Shown: positions 1-9,425 of the stretch, piece by piece
How the letters are laid out: each line of letters opens with the position of its first letter
Numbering within the stretch: the first letter of the stretch is position 1
Source of the DNA: Arenimonas daejeonensis
GTDB lineage: Bacteria > Pseudomonadota > Gammaproteobacteria > Xanthomonadales > Xanthomonadaceae
Direction of reading: 5' to 3'
Length of the DNA: 64,000 bases
NCBI RefSeq assembly: GCF_007993735.1
Contig: NZ_CP042453.1
Coordinates: 1,302,001 to 1,366,000, forward strand
The notes under the pieces: model-generated
Database searches by the model: none
What the model was told of the DNA's origin: nothing
What the model saw: the letters and a program-made list of their open reading frames with translations, nothing else
Position numbers and translations under genes: made by a program

Positions 1-648
1 GGCACCGCGGTTCGCGCCCACCCGGGCCGTAGTCGTGGCAGACGAACACGCGGGTGTCGCCGGGCAGGGCATACAGGCGCTGGATCGAGCGGTACAGGGT
101 CGCCGCGTCGCCGCCCGGGAAGTCGCAGCGGGCAGTGCCGCCATCGGGCATGAACAGCGAATCGCCGGTGAACAGCGCATCGCCGATGAGGTAGGCCACG
201 CTGTCGCTGGTGTGGCCGGGCACCGGAATCACCCGCGCCGGCACCTCGCCGACCTGGAAGCCTTCGTCGTCGTCGAACAGATGATCGAACTGCGAGCCGT
301 CGACGGGGAAGTGATCCCCAGGTTGAAGATCGGCCGGAAGGTCTTCTGCACGGTGCGGATGCCCTGGCCGATCGCCAGCCGGGCGTCGGGAAGCCGCTGC
401 TTCAGCCAGTGGCCGGCGCTGAGATGGTCGGCGTGCGCGTGCGTTTCCAGGATCCAGCGCACCGACAGGCCCTTGGCGGCCACGTGGTCGAGCAGGGCCT
501 GTGCGGAAGGCGTGGAGGTGCGGCCGGACCGGGCGTCGAAGTCGAGCACCGGGTCGATGATCGCCGCTTCGCCGCCGGGTGCACGCACCACGTAACTCCA
601 GGTGCCGGTTTCGGCGTGGTGGAAAGGCTGGACTTCGAGGGCGGCCAT
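1..648 (-). CDS. MBL-fold hydrolase, ETHE1/Blh-like persulfide dioxygenase type (3' end outside window, frameshifted)
   Basis: Metallo-beta-lactamase-fold protein. The N-terminal half carries the metal-binding motif THAHADHLSAG, and the second half (other frame) carries DGGTARCDFPGG and a late FVCHDYGPG, a combination typical of ETHE1/Blh-type sulfur dioxygenases, which oxidise persulfides in sulfide detoxification. I start it at MAALEVQPFHH (648) because the conserved fold begins there. The frame breaks near 313, where a run of four G on the coding strand would restore continuity if it were five; conserved sequence continues past it, so I read one intact gene. The C-terminus lies beyond base 1. 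Family assignment is from motifs; the exact substrate is inferred. Confidence 0.75.
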
Positions 649-711
649 GGTGGGTTCCGGAGACGGCTTGGTGACGGAAAGGGTATGCCGCGGGTGGCGG
701 CCACGCATCGG

Positions 712-2704
712 CTAGGGTTTGCCGGCCTGCGCGAGTGCGAAGGCCAGCAGCCTGGCTTCGATCCTCGCCGTCAGCCCGGTGGGTGAGGCCAGGTCCATGC
801 GCTGCATCGCGTCCGGGTCCTGCGGGGGCCGGGCCATCAGTGCCCGGACGACCAGGCCGATGCGGTCGCGCGGCCGGGCGCTGCGCGCCTTCAGCCAGCC
901 CAGCGCCTGGGCCAGCCGTTCTTCCACCGGCGTGAAGTCGCTGCCCATCGGGTAGTCGGGCAGCACGCCAGTGCGGCGCAACGCGTGCATGGCGCGGGAC
1001 AGGGATTCGCGCCGGTTGTCCGCCCAGCCCAAAGGCAACGTGAAGTCCTTCGGCAGCTTCCCGCCGGCCCGTGCCGCCAGCACCAGTCCCGGCTGGTGCG
1101 CCACATCGGTGATCGCCAGCATCGCGCGCACGCAGTCCTGGTCGCTGCGGCCGCGCAGGTCGGCGATGCCGTATTCGGTGATGGCGATGTCGCGCAGGTG
1201 CCGCGGGATGGTGGTGTGGCCGTAGTTCCACAGGATGTTCGCGGCCGGCGGCGCGCCGCGCGTGGCGCGCAGCATCAGCACCGATCGTGCGTCGTGCAGG
1301 GCATGCGCCATCGCCACGAAGTTGTACTGGCCGCCGACGCCGGACACCACGCGCCCGTCCTCGAGCGCGTCCGACACCGCCGCGCCAAGCGCCGTCATCA
1401 TCATGCAGGTGTTGAAGAAACGTGCGTCGCGGCGCTGTTCGCGTTCCAGGGCTTCGTTGTTGCCGTACAGCTCGTTGATGTGCGAGACGCGGGTCATGCC
1501 GATGCCGCGCGCCTGCGTTGGCGGCAGCTGGCGCAGCCAGCGGTACAGGTCCTTCGAGCCGAGATAGAAGGCGCCGTCCAGCCAGCGGCCTTCGCGTGCC
1601 AGCAGCGCACGGTCCGCGTCCGTTGCCTGATCCCGGTTGATGCGCGCCATCGCCGCGGCGTCGTCCACCACGCGCCGCGTCAGCACACCGGCTTCGGCCA
1701 GGCGGCGGAAGCCGTCGTTCACCATCTCGCTGGCGCCGTACAGACCCTGGCGGAAGGGTCCGGTGCCGCCGGTGTCGCGCACCAGCGCCGAGTCCGCCAG
1801 CCCCGGCGACAGCGCTTCCAGCGCGGCCAGGTAGTCGTCATTGCGCGTATGCCGCAGCACCAGCGCATGGCACAGCGCGTCCGACAGCGAGCCGATGCCG
1901 ATCTGCAACGTGCCGCCGTCGCGCACGAGCGTGCTGGCATACAGGCCGATGGCATGGTCCACGTCGCCCACCGGTTCGCGCGGCAGGGCGAAGAGTTCCG
2001 GCGCCGGACCGGGCAGGTCCAGCACGACGTCGAAAAAAATCGGCGGCCACCGCGCAGGGGCCATCGAGCCAGGGCAGGTGCGGGTCCACTTCGGCGACCA
2101 GCAGCGGCCGCGGTTTGCCGAGCCGAGCCATTTCGTCCAGCAGGTCGAAGGTCAGGTCCGGGTTGCAGCTAAGGCTCAGGCGCGAACCACCCGGTTCGCG
2201 CGCCACCTTCTGCACCAATGCGTTGACGCCGCGTTCGGCCACCGCGCGGGCGACATGCGTGTAGTTGAGGCTGACGTAGTCGCGCTGTGCCTGTTCCGAG
2301 CGCAGCAGCGCGCCGGACTGCATGTAGAACTCCTCGACCCGGATGTTAGCCGGCAGCGCATCCGCACGCATCGCCAGCGCGTAGTCGAGTACCGGGAAGT
2401 CGGCGCCGAACTGCCGCGCCAGGAAGGGCTGCAGGAAACGCCGCTGCAATCCACTGCCGGCGGCAGGCGGTGTCAACGACAACGCCGTCAGCAGATGCAG
2501 CGAACGCGAAGGTTCGGCGGCGATGCGCCGGGTGATGGCATTGAGCAGGCGGTGCGGCTTGCCCAGGCCCAGCGGTGCGGCCAGCACCAGGCGGGGGCCG
2601 GCATGGGCCAACAGCCGGTCAACGGCACTCTCCAGCGAGTCATCGGGGTGTGGTCGGTCCATGGCCTGGCTCGTCCCGGGGTCGAGCCAGTATGGCATCG
2701 CCAT
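712..2704 (-). CDS. Acetyl-CoA hydrolase/transferase family protein (frameshifted)
   Basis: About 663 codons, cytoplasmic. The C-terminal half has the AcetylCoA_hyd_C signature GVGGQYNF and the segment ITEYGIADLRGRSD typical of acetyl-CoA hydrolase/CoA-transferase enzymes, which cleave acetyl-CoA or move CoA to another carboxylate. The N-terminal third is less conserved, as usual in the long proteobacterial form. The frame breaks at 2033-2039, a run of seven A on the plus strand; six would join ...CAVAADFF to DVVLDLPG. The start at 2704 is the longest; a Met at 2662 (MDRPHPDD) is equally possible. It is divergent from the BlaI-like gene. Whether it hydrolyses or transfers CoA cannot be told from sequence. 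Confidence 0.8.
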
Positions 2705-2713
2705 CCATGGGGC

Positions 2714-2765
2714 TTGACTTGAGCGATTACAGGCGTAGATTCAGCACGAATCTACAGGTGTAATC
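2714..2765 (+). promoter_or_regulatory. Promoter and BlaI/MecI-type double operator
   Basis: An 18-bp dyad (2725-2742 against 2748-2765, 15 of 18 pairs matching) lies directly upstream of the BlaI-like gene. Each arm contains a TACA-N3-GTA box (TACAGGCGTA at 2728-2737, TACAGGTGTA at 2753-2762), the half-site pattern bound by BlaI/MecI repressors. A possible promoter, TTGACT (2714-2719) and TAGATT (2736-2741) with 16-bp spacing, overlaps it, so autorepression is the natural reading. Confidence 0.7.
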
Positions 2766-2768
2766 GAA

Positions 2769-3137
2769 ATGGCGATCAGCGAAGCCGAATCCGTCGTGAT
2801 GCAGGTGCTCTGGAAACGCAGCCCGCTGGGCGCCGATGACGTGCTGGCGGCCCTGGCGGGGCGCAAGGACTGGCAGGAGTCCACGGTGAAGACCCTGCTC
2901 AACCGTCTGCTCAAGAAGGGAGCGATCAGCAGCGAGCGCGACGGCAGGCGGTTCCTCTACGCGCCGCTGCTGAGTCGCGAGGACTGGTTGCAGCAGGAAA
3001 GCGAAGGACTGCTGGACAGGCTGTTCGGCGGGCGGCTGGCGCCGATGGTTGCGCACTTCACGGAGCGCCGGAAGCTGTCGAAGAAGGACATCGCGGAACT
3101 GAAGAAGCTGCTCCAGGAGCTGGAAGATGGCCGTTGA
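2769..3137 (+). CDS. BlaI/MecI/CopY family transcriptional repressor
   Basis: 122 residues, complete. A winged-helix BlaI-type protein: the recognition region WQESTVKTLLNRLLKKGAI is the family's hallmark, and the C-terminal helix supports dimerisation. It should bind the TACA-type operator immediately upstream and repress itself and the M56 sensor protease gene, whose start overlaps its end by 11 bp. By family, the partner protease relieves repression on receiving an envelope signal. No beta-lactamase is adjacent, so the controlled target beyond the pair is unknown. Confidence 0.9.
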   Translation: MAISEAESVVMQVLWKRSPLGADDVLAALAGRKDWQESTVKTLLNRLLKKGAISSERDGRRFLYAPLLSREDWLQQESEGLLDRLFGGRLAPMVAHFTERRKLSKKDIAELKKLLQELEDGR

Positions 3138-4482
3138 CCTGATCGCCTGGCTGCTCGAAGCCACGTTGGCCGGCAGCGCGGCCATTCTTGCCGTACTCCT
3201 TCTCCGCCGGTGGTTGCTGCCGGCATTCGGGGCCAGCGCGGCTTATGCGGCATGGATGCTGGTGCCCGCGGCGCTGCTGGCGACCCTGTTGCCGGCAGCG
3301 ATCGCGCCATCTGCGCCGGCGGTACTTGGCATACCGGCGGAAACGGCGGCCGGATTGTCCGCCACGGTGGTCGTGCGACCTTTCGACGCCGCGCCCTGGC
3401 TTGCCACGGCATGGATGCTCGGGCTGGTCGCCACCGTCCTGTCACTGGCGCGCCAGCAGCGACGATTCCTGCGTGGGCTGGGCGCGTTGAGCCGTCGCGA
3501 CGACGGGATGTACCAGAGCGAGGCGGTCGCCGGCCTGCCGGCGGTGATCGGCTGGCGCTCGCGCATCGTCCTGCCGCGCGATTTCGAACAACGTTACGAA
3601 GCGCACGAACAGCAATTGGTGCTATGCCACGAAAACGTGCACCGGCGTCGTGGCGACCTGCCCGCGAGCGCCTTCGCCGCCGTGCTTCGTTGCCTGTTCT
3701 GGTTCAACCCGCTGGTGCACTGGGCGGCCCGCCGGTTCCGCCAGGACCAGGAACTGGCCTGCGATGCCGCCGTGCTGCGCCGGTTCCCACTCTCCCGCCG
3801 CAGCTACGGCGACGCCCTGTTCAAGGCCCAGCTCGCCGATCAGCCCTTGCCCTTCGGCTGCCACTGGTTCGGATCCCACCCCCTGAAGGAACGCATCGCC
3901 ATGCTCAAGCATCCCCTGCCCGACAAACGGCGCTGGTTCGCCGGTTTCACCGTGGTCATTGCACTCACGGTCGCCGGCGGCTGGACCGCCTGGGCCGCGC
4001 AGCCCGCCCGCGTCGCGGCTCCCGCGGAAGCCGGCGCGCCCGCGCAGGACGGGCTGGCGACGACCTTCAAGGTCAGGTTCGACGACGGCCCTTGGCGTGC
4101 CGAATCCTTGCGGATGCATGCGGGCCAGCCCAGGACCTTCGACTACGAGCAGGACGGTTCCGCGTGGTCCATCGCGCTCACGGTGGATACCTTGAAAGAC
4201 GGGAACATCTTCGTGTCCGCGGATATCCTCCGTGACGGAGTCAGCCAGGCGCAGCCACGCCTGATCACGAAACCCGGCGCCGCGGCGGTCATCCGCGTCG
4301 GCGACGGCTATCCGGACCGGTTCGTCGGCATCGCCATCGAAGTGCTGGTGGATGCGCCTTCCGCAGAGGCTGTCGAGGCCGCGCCTGCGAAGGTCTCGGC
4401 CGCCGATCCCTTGAAGCCCTGGCAGATGAGCGTCGCGCGTTGGAACGGGGCCGCCCCGCCTGCGTCCGAGACGGAGTGCTGA
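3127..4482 (+). CDS. M56 (BlaR1/MecR1-like) membrane sensor metalloprotease
   Basis: 451 residues. Hydrophobic N-terminal helices are followed by a cytoplasmic zinc protease motif HENVH (residues 168-172) and RQDQELACDAAVLRR, the M56 signature. A further membrane helix near residues 275-290 leads to a C-terminal extracytoplasmic domain of about 150 residues that is not a penicillin-binding domain by eye, so the ligand is unlikely to be a beta-lactam. The start codon lies within the end of the BlaI-like gene, so the two are translationally coupled. Expected role: sense an envelope condition and inactivate the repressor. The C-terminal domain resembles the short periplasmic tails of other Xanthomonad M56 proteins. 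Confidence 0.85.
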   Translation: MAVDLIAWLLEATLAGSAAILAVLLLRRWLLPAFGASAAYAAWMLVPAALLATLLPAAIAPSAPAVLGIPAETAAGLSATVVVRPFDAAPWLATAWMLGLVATVLSLARQQRRFLRGLGALSRRDDGMYQSEAVAGLPAVIGWRSRIVLPRDFEQRYEAHEQQLVLCHENVHRRRGDLPASAFAAVLRCLFWFNPLVHWAARRFRQDQELACDAAVLRRFPLSRRSYGDALFKAQLADQPLPFGCHWFGSHPLKERIAMLKHPLPDKRRWFAGFTVVIALTVAGGWTAWAAQPARVAAPAEAGAPAQDGLATTFKVRFDDGPWRAESLRMHAGQPRTFDYEQDGSAWSIALTVDTLKDGNIFVSADILRDGVSQAQPRLITKPGAAAVIRVGDGYPDRFVGIAIEVLVDAPSAEAVEAAPAKVSAADPLKPWQMSVARWNGAAPPASETEC

Positions 4483-4501
4483 TCCGTACGATCCCGCCAG
4501 A

Positions 4502-5260
4502 TCAGCCCAGCAACAGCTTCCCGGCCGCGATCAGCAGCACCAGCGACAGCGCGTAACGCAGGCCCTTGAGCGGCAGGCGATGGATGCCGAGCTGGGTGCC
4601 GACCAGCGCGCCGACGCCGACGACGATCAGCCAGGCGGGCAGGGCTGCCGGCAATGCGCCGGTGGCCTTCCACAATCCGGCCAGGCCCAGTGCCGAGTTG
4701 ATCCAGACGAAGGCCACCGAGATGCCGGAAGCCTCGCGTGTGTGGCTCCAGCGCATCAACAGCAGCAGCGGCGTGAGGAAGATCGCGCCGCCGGTGCCTG
4801 TGAGTCCCGACAACACGCCGATGGCCGCGCCGGCCCCTAGGGCCGGCAGCCAGCGCACCGGCCGCAGCACGACGGCGCTGTCGTCGGTAACCAGGTGACG
4901 CGCGCTGCGGAACACCGCCACCGCCGAAAACAGCAGCAGGCCACCCAGCAGCAGCGAATAGCTCTCGCGCGGGATCGGGTATTGCGCGGCCAGGAACGCC
5001 GCCGGCGCCGAGGCCACGACGAAAGGCAGCACCTTGCGGAAATCCACCAGCCCCACGCGCCAGAAACGCACCAGGCCGATGCCGCCGACCAGCAGGTTCA
5101 GCGCCAGTGCGGTCGGCCGCATCTGCTCCGGCGCGAACCCCAGCAGGGCCATCGCCGCCAGGTAACCGCTGGCGCCGGCGTGCCCGACCGAGGAATACAG
5201 CACCGCCACCAGCAGGAACAGACCAGCCAGCAGCCACTCCGTTTCGCCCAGGCCGAACAC
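4502..5260 (-). CDS. TauE/SafE (TSUP) family membrane transporter
   Basis: 252 residues with about eight hydrophobic segments. The paired motifs SVGHAGASGYLAAMAL near the N-terminus and GVLSGLTGTGGAIFLTPLLL in the second half are the inverted repeats of the sulfite exporter TauE/SafE family, which moves sulfite, sulfoacetate or other organosulfur anions across the inner membrane. It starts with GTG at 5260, just after the stop of the upstream nuclease gene, suggesting cotranscription. Substrate not deducible. Confidence 0.85.
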   Translation of the reverse strand: MFGLGETEWLLAGLFLLVAVLYSSVGHAGASGYLAAMALLGFAPEQMRPTALALNLLVGGIGLVRFWRVGLVDFRKVLPFVVASAPAAFLAAQYPIPRESYSLLLGGLLLFSAVAVFRSARHLVTDDSAVVLRPVRWLPALGAGAAIGVLSGLTGTGGAIFLTPLLLLMRWSHTREASGISVAFVWINSALGLAGLWKATGALPAALPAWLIVVGVGALVGTQLGIHRLPLKGLRYALSLVLLIAAGKLLLG

Positions 5261-5261
5261 C

Positions 5262-6098
5262 TCAGCCTGCCGGATCCAGTGCCGCGTTGATCAGGGCCGC
5301 CAGACGCGCGCCGGCCTGGCGCAGGCGTTGTTCGGCGACCGGGCGGTGGCGGTCCAGGTAGTCGTCGCCGATGGACCGCTTCTTCGGATACACGCCGTCG
5401 CCACGGATCACGCGGCAGGACTCCAGCGCCCATTCCACCGGCGGGTTGTCGGCACCCGCCGCGCCGTCGGCGGGCACCGGCGACTGCAGCAGGTGCTGCA
5501 AATAGTCGTCGTTGTCCCGGTCGGCGCTCCTGAGCAGCCAGTAGTCCCACACGCCGTGCAGCTGGGTGCCTTCGCCCTTGGGCGAACCCTTGCCGCGGTA
5601 GTTGAGCTGGTAGTTGTTGCCGCCGCGGTCGTCGGCATAGCCGGCGTGCATCGGCTGGTGCACGTCGCCGACGAAGTGCACCAGGAACTTCAGCGCATCA
5701 CGGCGCTCCGCCAGCGGCCGGTCCGCATCGGCGAGGATGGCGCGCTGCGCGTTGATGGCGGCGATCACGCAGTTGCCGTCGGGGCATTCGCGCGCGGGCA
5801 CGTAATCGCAGCCCATCTCGCGCCGGAAGTTGACGTAATGCCAGCGCGTGCTGCGTTCGCCCAGCGAATGCCCGCCCTCGCGCGCCTCGGCGCGGATCTC
5901 GTCGGCCCAGGTGGACACGCCGGCGAGGGTGGGAACGGGTTCGCCGGCCAGCAGTCGCTGCACTTGCGCGCGTGCGGCCGGCGTGAGCTCGCGTTCGGCG
6001 AGTTCGCCGACCAGCTGGTGGCCCTGGCGACTCCAGGCCAGGGCCGGGGCGGGCAGGGCGGAAACCAGCAGCAGCACGAACAGGACGGGGATCTTCAT
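5262..6098 (-). CDS. Secreted S1/P1 family nuclease
   Basis: About 278 residues. A signal peptide (residues 1-21, ending PAPALA) leaves Trp22 as the mature N-terminus; in P1 nuclease the N-terminal Trp ligates the trinuclear zinc site. The sequence then follows the family: [27 protein letters not shown], a conserved histidine cluster [13 protein letters not shown] with GGNNY, and [10 protein letters not shown]. These supply the His/Asp zinc ligands for single-strand-specific DNA/RNA cleavage in the periplasm or outside. I chose the Met at 6098 because it begins a canonical signal peptide. Likely cotranscribed with the TauE-like gene. Confidence 0.9.
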   Translation of the reverse strand: MKIPVLFVLLLVSALPAPALAWSRQGHQLVGELAERELTPAARAQVQRLLAGEPVPTLAGVSTWADEIRAEAREGGHSLGERSTRWHYVNFRREMGCDYVPARECPDGNCVIAAINAQRAILADADRPLAERRDALKFLVHFVGDVHQPMHAGYADDRGGNNYQLNYRGKGSPKGEGTQLHGVWDYWLLRSADRDNDDYLQHLLQSPVPADGAAGADNPPVEWALESCRVIRGDGVYPKKRSIGDDYLDRHRPVAEQRLRQAGARLAALINAALDPAG

Positions 6099-6147
6099 GG
6101 CCGCCGACTCTACGCCAGCGGCCATGACCCCCGCCATCGCCCGCGGT

Positions 6148-6768
6148 TCAGAACGCCCAGACGAAGGCGGCGCCGTAGACCCGGGGATCGATCTCGACCG
6201 TGCCCACGTCGGCGCCGTTGACGCTCGCGTCGGTGTCGATGTCGATCCAGCGCGCGTCGAGCCGCAGCCACTTGCTGTCGCCGATGGCGATGTCCAGGCC
6301 GCCGTGCGCCGCCAGTCCCCAGGAATCGTCGAGCTCGAGCTCGGTGCCCGCCAGCGGGCCGCGGGTCTCTTCCTCGAAGAAGGTCGTGTAGTTCAGGCCC
6401 AGGCCGACGAAGGGCGTGACCCGGCGGCCGCGGAAGTGGTACTGCAGGGACACGGTCGGCGGCAGTTGCCGGGTCGAACCGGCGTGGGCCCCGTTGAGTG
6501 CGATGTCGTGTTCGAAGGGCAGGGCGGCCAGGATCTCGATGCCCCAGTTCGGGCGCAGCCAATATTCGGCGGTGATCGTCGGGCTCCAGGCACTGTCCAC
6601 GTCGGTGGACAGGGCCCCGCCCGCCAGGGTGCCGTTGTCGGACGTCGGGTCGACGGCGTGGGCGCCGACCGAGAAGGTCCAGTCCCCGGCCTCCTGGGCC
6701 TGGGCCGGTGCGGCGAGGGCCAGCGCGGCGGCGCAGGCAAGGGGCGTCAAAAGGCTCTGGATACGCAT
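6148..6768 (-). CDS. OmpW-like outer-membrane protein
   Basis: About 206 residues: signal peptide [24 protein letters not shown], then an eight-strand beta-barrel pattern with alternating hydrophobic residues. [20 protein letters not shown] and [18 protein letters not shown] match the OmpW family, and the last residue is Phe, the usual barrel-assembly signal. OmpW proteins form narrow hydrophobic channels in the outer membrane. The start at 6768 is set by the signal peptide. Divergent from gap, with about 160 bp between them. Confidence 0.85.
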   Translation of the reverse strand: MRIQSLLTPLACAAALALAAPAQAQEAGDWTFSVGAHAVDPTSDNGTLAGGALSTDVDSAWSPTITAEYWLRPNWGIEILAALPFEHDIALNGAHAGSTRQLPPTVSLQYHFRGRRVTPFVGLGLNYTTFFEEETRGPLAGTELELDDSWGLAAHGGLDIAIGDSKWLRLDARWIDIDTDASVNGADVGTVEIDPRVYGAAFVWAF

Positions 6769-6931
6769 GGGCACAGCTCCTGTGGGGTCGATGCCGTCAG
6801 TTTCCGCCCCCTTTCCGGGACCGGCCTTGAGGCAAATCAAGTCCCCCACCGCTGGGACCGGGGCGCCGAGGTTGCTAAAATGCCCCGCTTTCCCCCACCC
6901 CTCCGGCAAGGCGCCGGTCCCAGGAGCCTCC

Positions 6932-7944
6932 ATGTCCATCAAGGTCGCCATCAACGGCTACGGCCGCATCGGTCGCAACATCCTCCGTGCGCTGTACGAA
7001 TCCAAGCGCACCCACGAGATCCAGATCGTGGCCATCAACGACCTGGGCGATGCCGAGACCAATGCGCACCTGACCCGTTTCGACACCGCGCACGGCCGCT
7101 TCAACGCCGACGTGTCGGTGGACGGCAACCACATGGTGGTCAACGGCGACCGCATCCGCGTCTGCGCCGAACGCGACCCGTCCAAGCTGCCCTGGGGCGA
7201 GCTGGGCGTGGACGTGGTGTTCGAGTGCACCGGCCTGTTCACTTCAAGGCCAAGGCGGGCGCGCACCTCACCGCTGGCGCCAAGAAGGTGGTCATCTCGG
7301 CCCCGGGCGGCAACGACGTGGACAACACCATCGTGTTCGGTGTCAACCACGGTTCGCTCAAGGCTTCGGACACGGTGATCTCGAATGCGTCCTGCACCAC
7401 CAACTGCCTGGCGCCGCTGGCCAAGGTGCTGAACGAGAAGATCGGCATCGTGCACGGCCTGATGACCACCATCCACGCCTACACCAACGACCAGGTGCTG
7501 ACCGACGTCTATCACAGCGACCTGCGCCGCGCCCGCAGCGCGACCATGTCGCAGATCCCGACCAAGACCGGCGCCGCCGCCGCGGTCGGCCTGGTGCTGC
7601 CGGAACTCAACGGCAAGCTGACCGGCTTCTCGATGCGCGTTCCGACCATCAATGTGTCCTTCGTCGACCTGTCGTTCGTGGCCAAGCGCGAGACCACGAA
7701 GGAAGAGATCGACGCGGCGGTCAAGGCCGCCAGCGAAGGCGAGTTGAAGGGCGTGCTGGGTTTCAACACGCAGCCGCTGGTGTCGGTGGACTTCAACCAC
7801 GATCCGCGCAGTTCGGTCTACGACAGCACGCTGACCCAGGTCATGGGCGGCACGCTGGTGAAGGTCGGCGCCTGGTACGACAACGAGTGGGGTTTCTCCA
7901 ACCGCATGCTCGACACCACGCTGGCGCTGATGGCTGCCAAGTAA
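6932..7944 (+). CDS. gap: Glyceraldehyde-3-phosphate dehydrogenase, type I (frameshifted)
   Basis: About 337 residues. NAD-binding [10 protein letters not shown] at the N-terminus, catalytic cysteine in [12 protein letters not shown], then [19 protein letters not shown] and a C-terminal [12 protein letters not shown]. It oxidises and phosphorylates glyceraldehyde 3-phosphate in glycolysis and gluconeogenesis. The frame breaks at about 7243 (CTGLFTS then KAKAGAHL); one missing C restores it, so I read a sequencing error in an essential gene. pgk, pyk and aldolase follow within 8 kb. A strong terminator follows the stop. Confidence 0.95.
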
Positions 7945-7966
7945 GTCCTGCTTCACCGCGTTCTCC

Positions 7967-7998
7967 GAAAAAGCCCCGGCCTGCCGGGGCTTTTTTTC
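7967..7998 (+). terminator. Rho-independent terminator of gap
   Basis: GCCCCGGC and GCCGGGGC form a compact stem with a two-base loop, preceded by A residues and followed by a run of seven T, about 25 bp after the gap stop codon. Confidence 0.9.
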
Positions 7999-8007
7999 GC
8001 CGCTTGT

Positions 8008-8770
8008 TGATCTGGCGCCGGCAGTACCGGGGAAGCGAGGGTCTCTTTCTGCTCAGTGAAGCCTTTTATTTCGCAGAAAGAGACCCTCGCTTCCCCGGCA
8101 CTGCCGGTGCGGATCGTTCAGGTCGCTGGTCGGAGTTCTTGAGCGGCATTGGTGTTTTGCTTGCGCGTGGGGGCTCATGGGCTTCCGCGTGTGGGATCTT
8201 TCCTGCGCCTTGTCGTTTGCTAAGACGCTCGCGTCCCTTGTCGGCAGCGCGCCTCCCGTGGGGCGCGTTCCCCTGAACGCGTCCGGTGCCATCTTCCGCA
8301 AACTGGTCCGAAGTACTCGCCGCCATGCGGCGCAGAGCAAAAGCTGGAGCCGGGGCCAGGGCCAGGGCGGAGCCGGAGCCGCTTTTGCGGAGGCGGCGGT
8401 TGCGGTTGCCGTTGCCGTTGCCGTTGTATTTGCAGTGGCTGTTCGCCGCGCAGCGGCGAGTCCTCGTTGCAACCTCGCCAAAATGGCACCGGACGCGTTC
8501 AGGGGAACGCGCCCCACGATAGGCGATCCGCCCCGATTTTGAGCGTGCTCCCACTTAGCAAACCGCGTGACGCAGGAAAGATCCCGCATGCGGAAGCCCG
8601 CGAACCCACACGCGTATGCAAGACGCCGATGCCGCTCAGGAACTCCCCCACGAAACCTCTGAGGTTCGAACCGGCAGTGCCGTGTGGTCGAGGGTCTCTT
8701 TCTGCGAAATAAAAGGCTTCACTGAGCAGAAAGAGACCCTCGGCCGCGCGGTGCTGCCGGCGCCAGATCA
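8008..8770. repeat. 763-bp nested palindromic element with 17-bp perfect terminal inverted repeats
   Basis: The ends (8008-8024 and 8754-8770) are exact inverted copies of TGATCTGGCGCCGGCAG. Inside, the two halves are imperfect inverted copies over most of their length: a hairpin with GAGGGTCTCTTTCTGC arms at about 8037-8089 recurs inverted at about 8690-8742; the 8138-8205 segment pairs with 8575-8641; and the 36-bp segment around 8260-8295 pairs with 8480-8515. The centre (8290-8480) is low-complexity, with tandem CCGTTG units at about 8404-8430. Reading frames here are short and unlike any protein I know, so I call no gene. It looks like a non-autonomous, MITE-like element able to fold into one long cruciform. 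Confidence 0.7.
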
Positions 8771-8801
8771 CCGGGCGCAATCATCCAATCACCGCAGAAA
8801 G

Positions 8802-9425
8802 TCAGGCCGGACGCTTGGAGGACCACCGCGCGGCCAGGATTTTCGTGGCACAGAGCAGGCCGAAGTACAGCGCGCCCATCGCCACCACGGTTTGCGGCTC
8901 GTCGATCCACAGCCCGCCCTGGCCCTCGCCGAAACCGAACTGCGGCTGCAGCTCGGCCTTCATGCCCAGCCGCGGAACCGGCACCATCACGGTCATTGCG
9001 CAGGCAAACAGGTAGGCGACCACCGAACCGGCCCAGGCGGCCATCTGCACCATCGTGTCGTCGTCCGAGGCCGGCGCGCTGCGCCAGATCCAGACGAACT
9101 TGCCGACCACCAGCCAACCGAAGGCCAGCAGCGGCCACCACTCGCCGAAACTCCAGGCGAAGGCGCCGATCATCAGCACGTAGAAGACCGACAGACCGAG
9201 CACGCCGCCGATGCGCAGCTTGCGGTCGCTTTTCGGCTGGTTGGCGATGGCGGTGAAAAAACCGGTGGCGTGGATCAGGAAGAACTCCACCAGCATCGTC
9301 AGCATCGCCGTCTTCACCGACAGCGCGCCGAACACGAAGGGGTGGATCCAGACCGCGAGGAACATCGCCGCGGTGATGCCATCGGGCAGGGCGGCCCAGG
9401 CACTGAAGCGCGGCGCGGCCTTCAC
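8802..9425 (-). CDS. Uncharacterised multi-pass membrane protein
   Basis: 207 residues with about six hydrophobic stretches (for example TAAMFLAVWIHPF, LGLSVFYVLMIGAFAWSF, VVAYLFACAMTVMVPVP). No domain recognised. Its start overlaps the stop of the tsaC/sua5 gene by 4 bp (ATGA), so it is translationally coupled to it. Function unknown; probably in the inner membrane. Confidence 0.75.
   Translation of the reverse strand: MKAAPRFSAWAALPDGITAAMFLAVWIHPFVFGALSVKTAMLTMLVEFFLIHATGFFTAIANQPKSDRKLRIGGVLGLSVFYVLMIGAFAWSFGEWWPLLAFGWLVVGKFVWIWRSAPASDDDTMVQMAAWAGSVVAYLFACAMTVMVPVPRLGMKAELQPQFGFGEGQGGLWIDEPQTVVAMGALYFGLLCATKILAARWSSKRPA

Noticed and set aside
985..2172. A 395-codon plus-strand frame rich in Arg, His and Gln
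   Set aside because: Composition typical of an antisense frame in high-GC DNA, lying wholly over the acetyl-CoA hydrolase gene.
712..2704. Acetyl-CoA hydrolase, pgk, pyk and the RND pump as pseudogenes or programmed frameshifts
   Set aside because: Breaks are single-base homopolymer changes scattered over unrelated and essential genes, without slippery-site or stimulator signals, and no domain is lost.
8404..8430. Tandem CCGTTG units as a CRISPR or VNTR array
   Set aside because: Only about four short perfect units with no spacers; they are the low-complexity core of the palindromic element.
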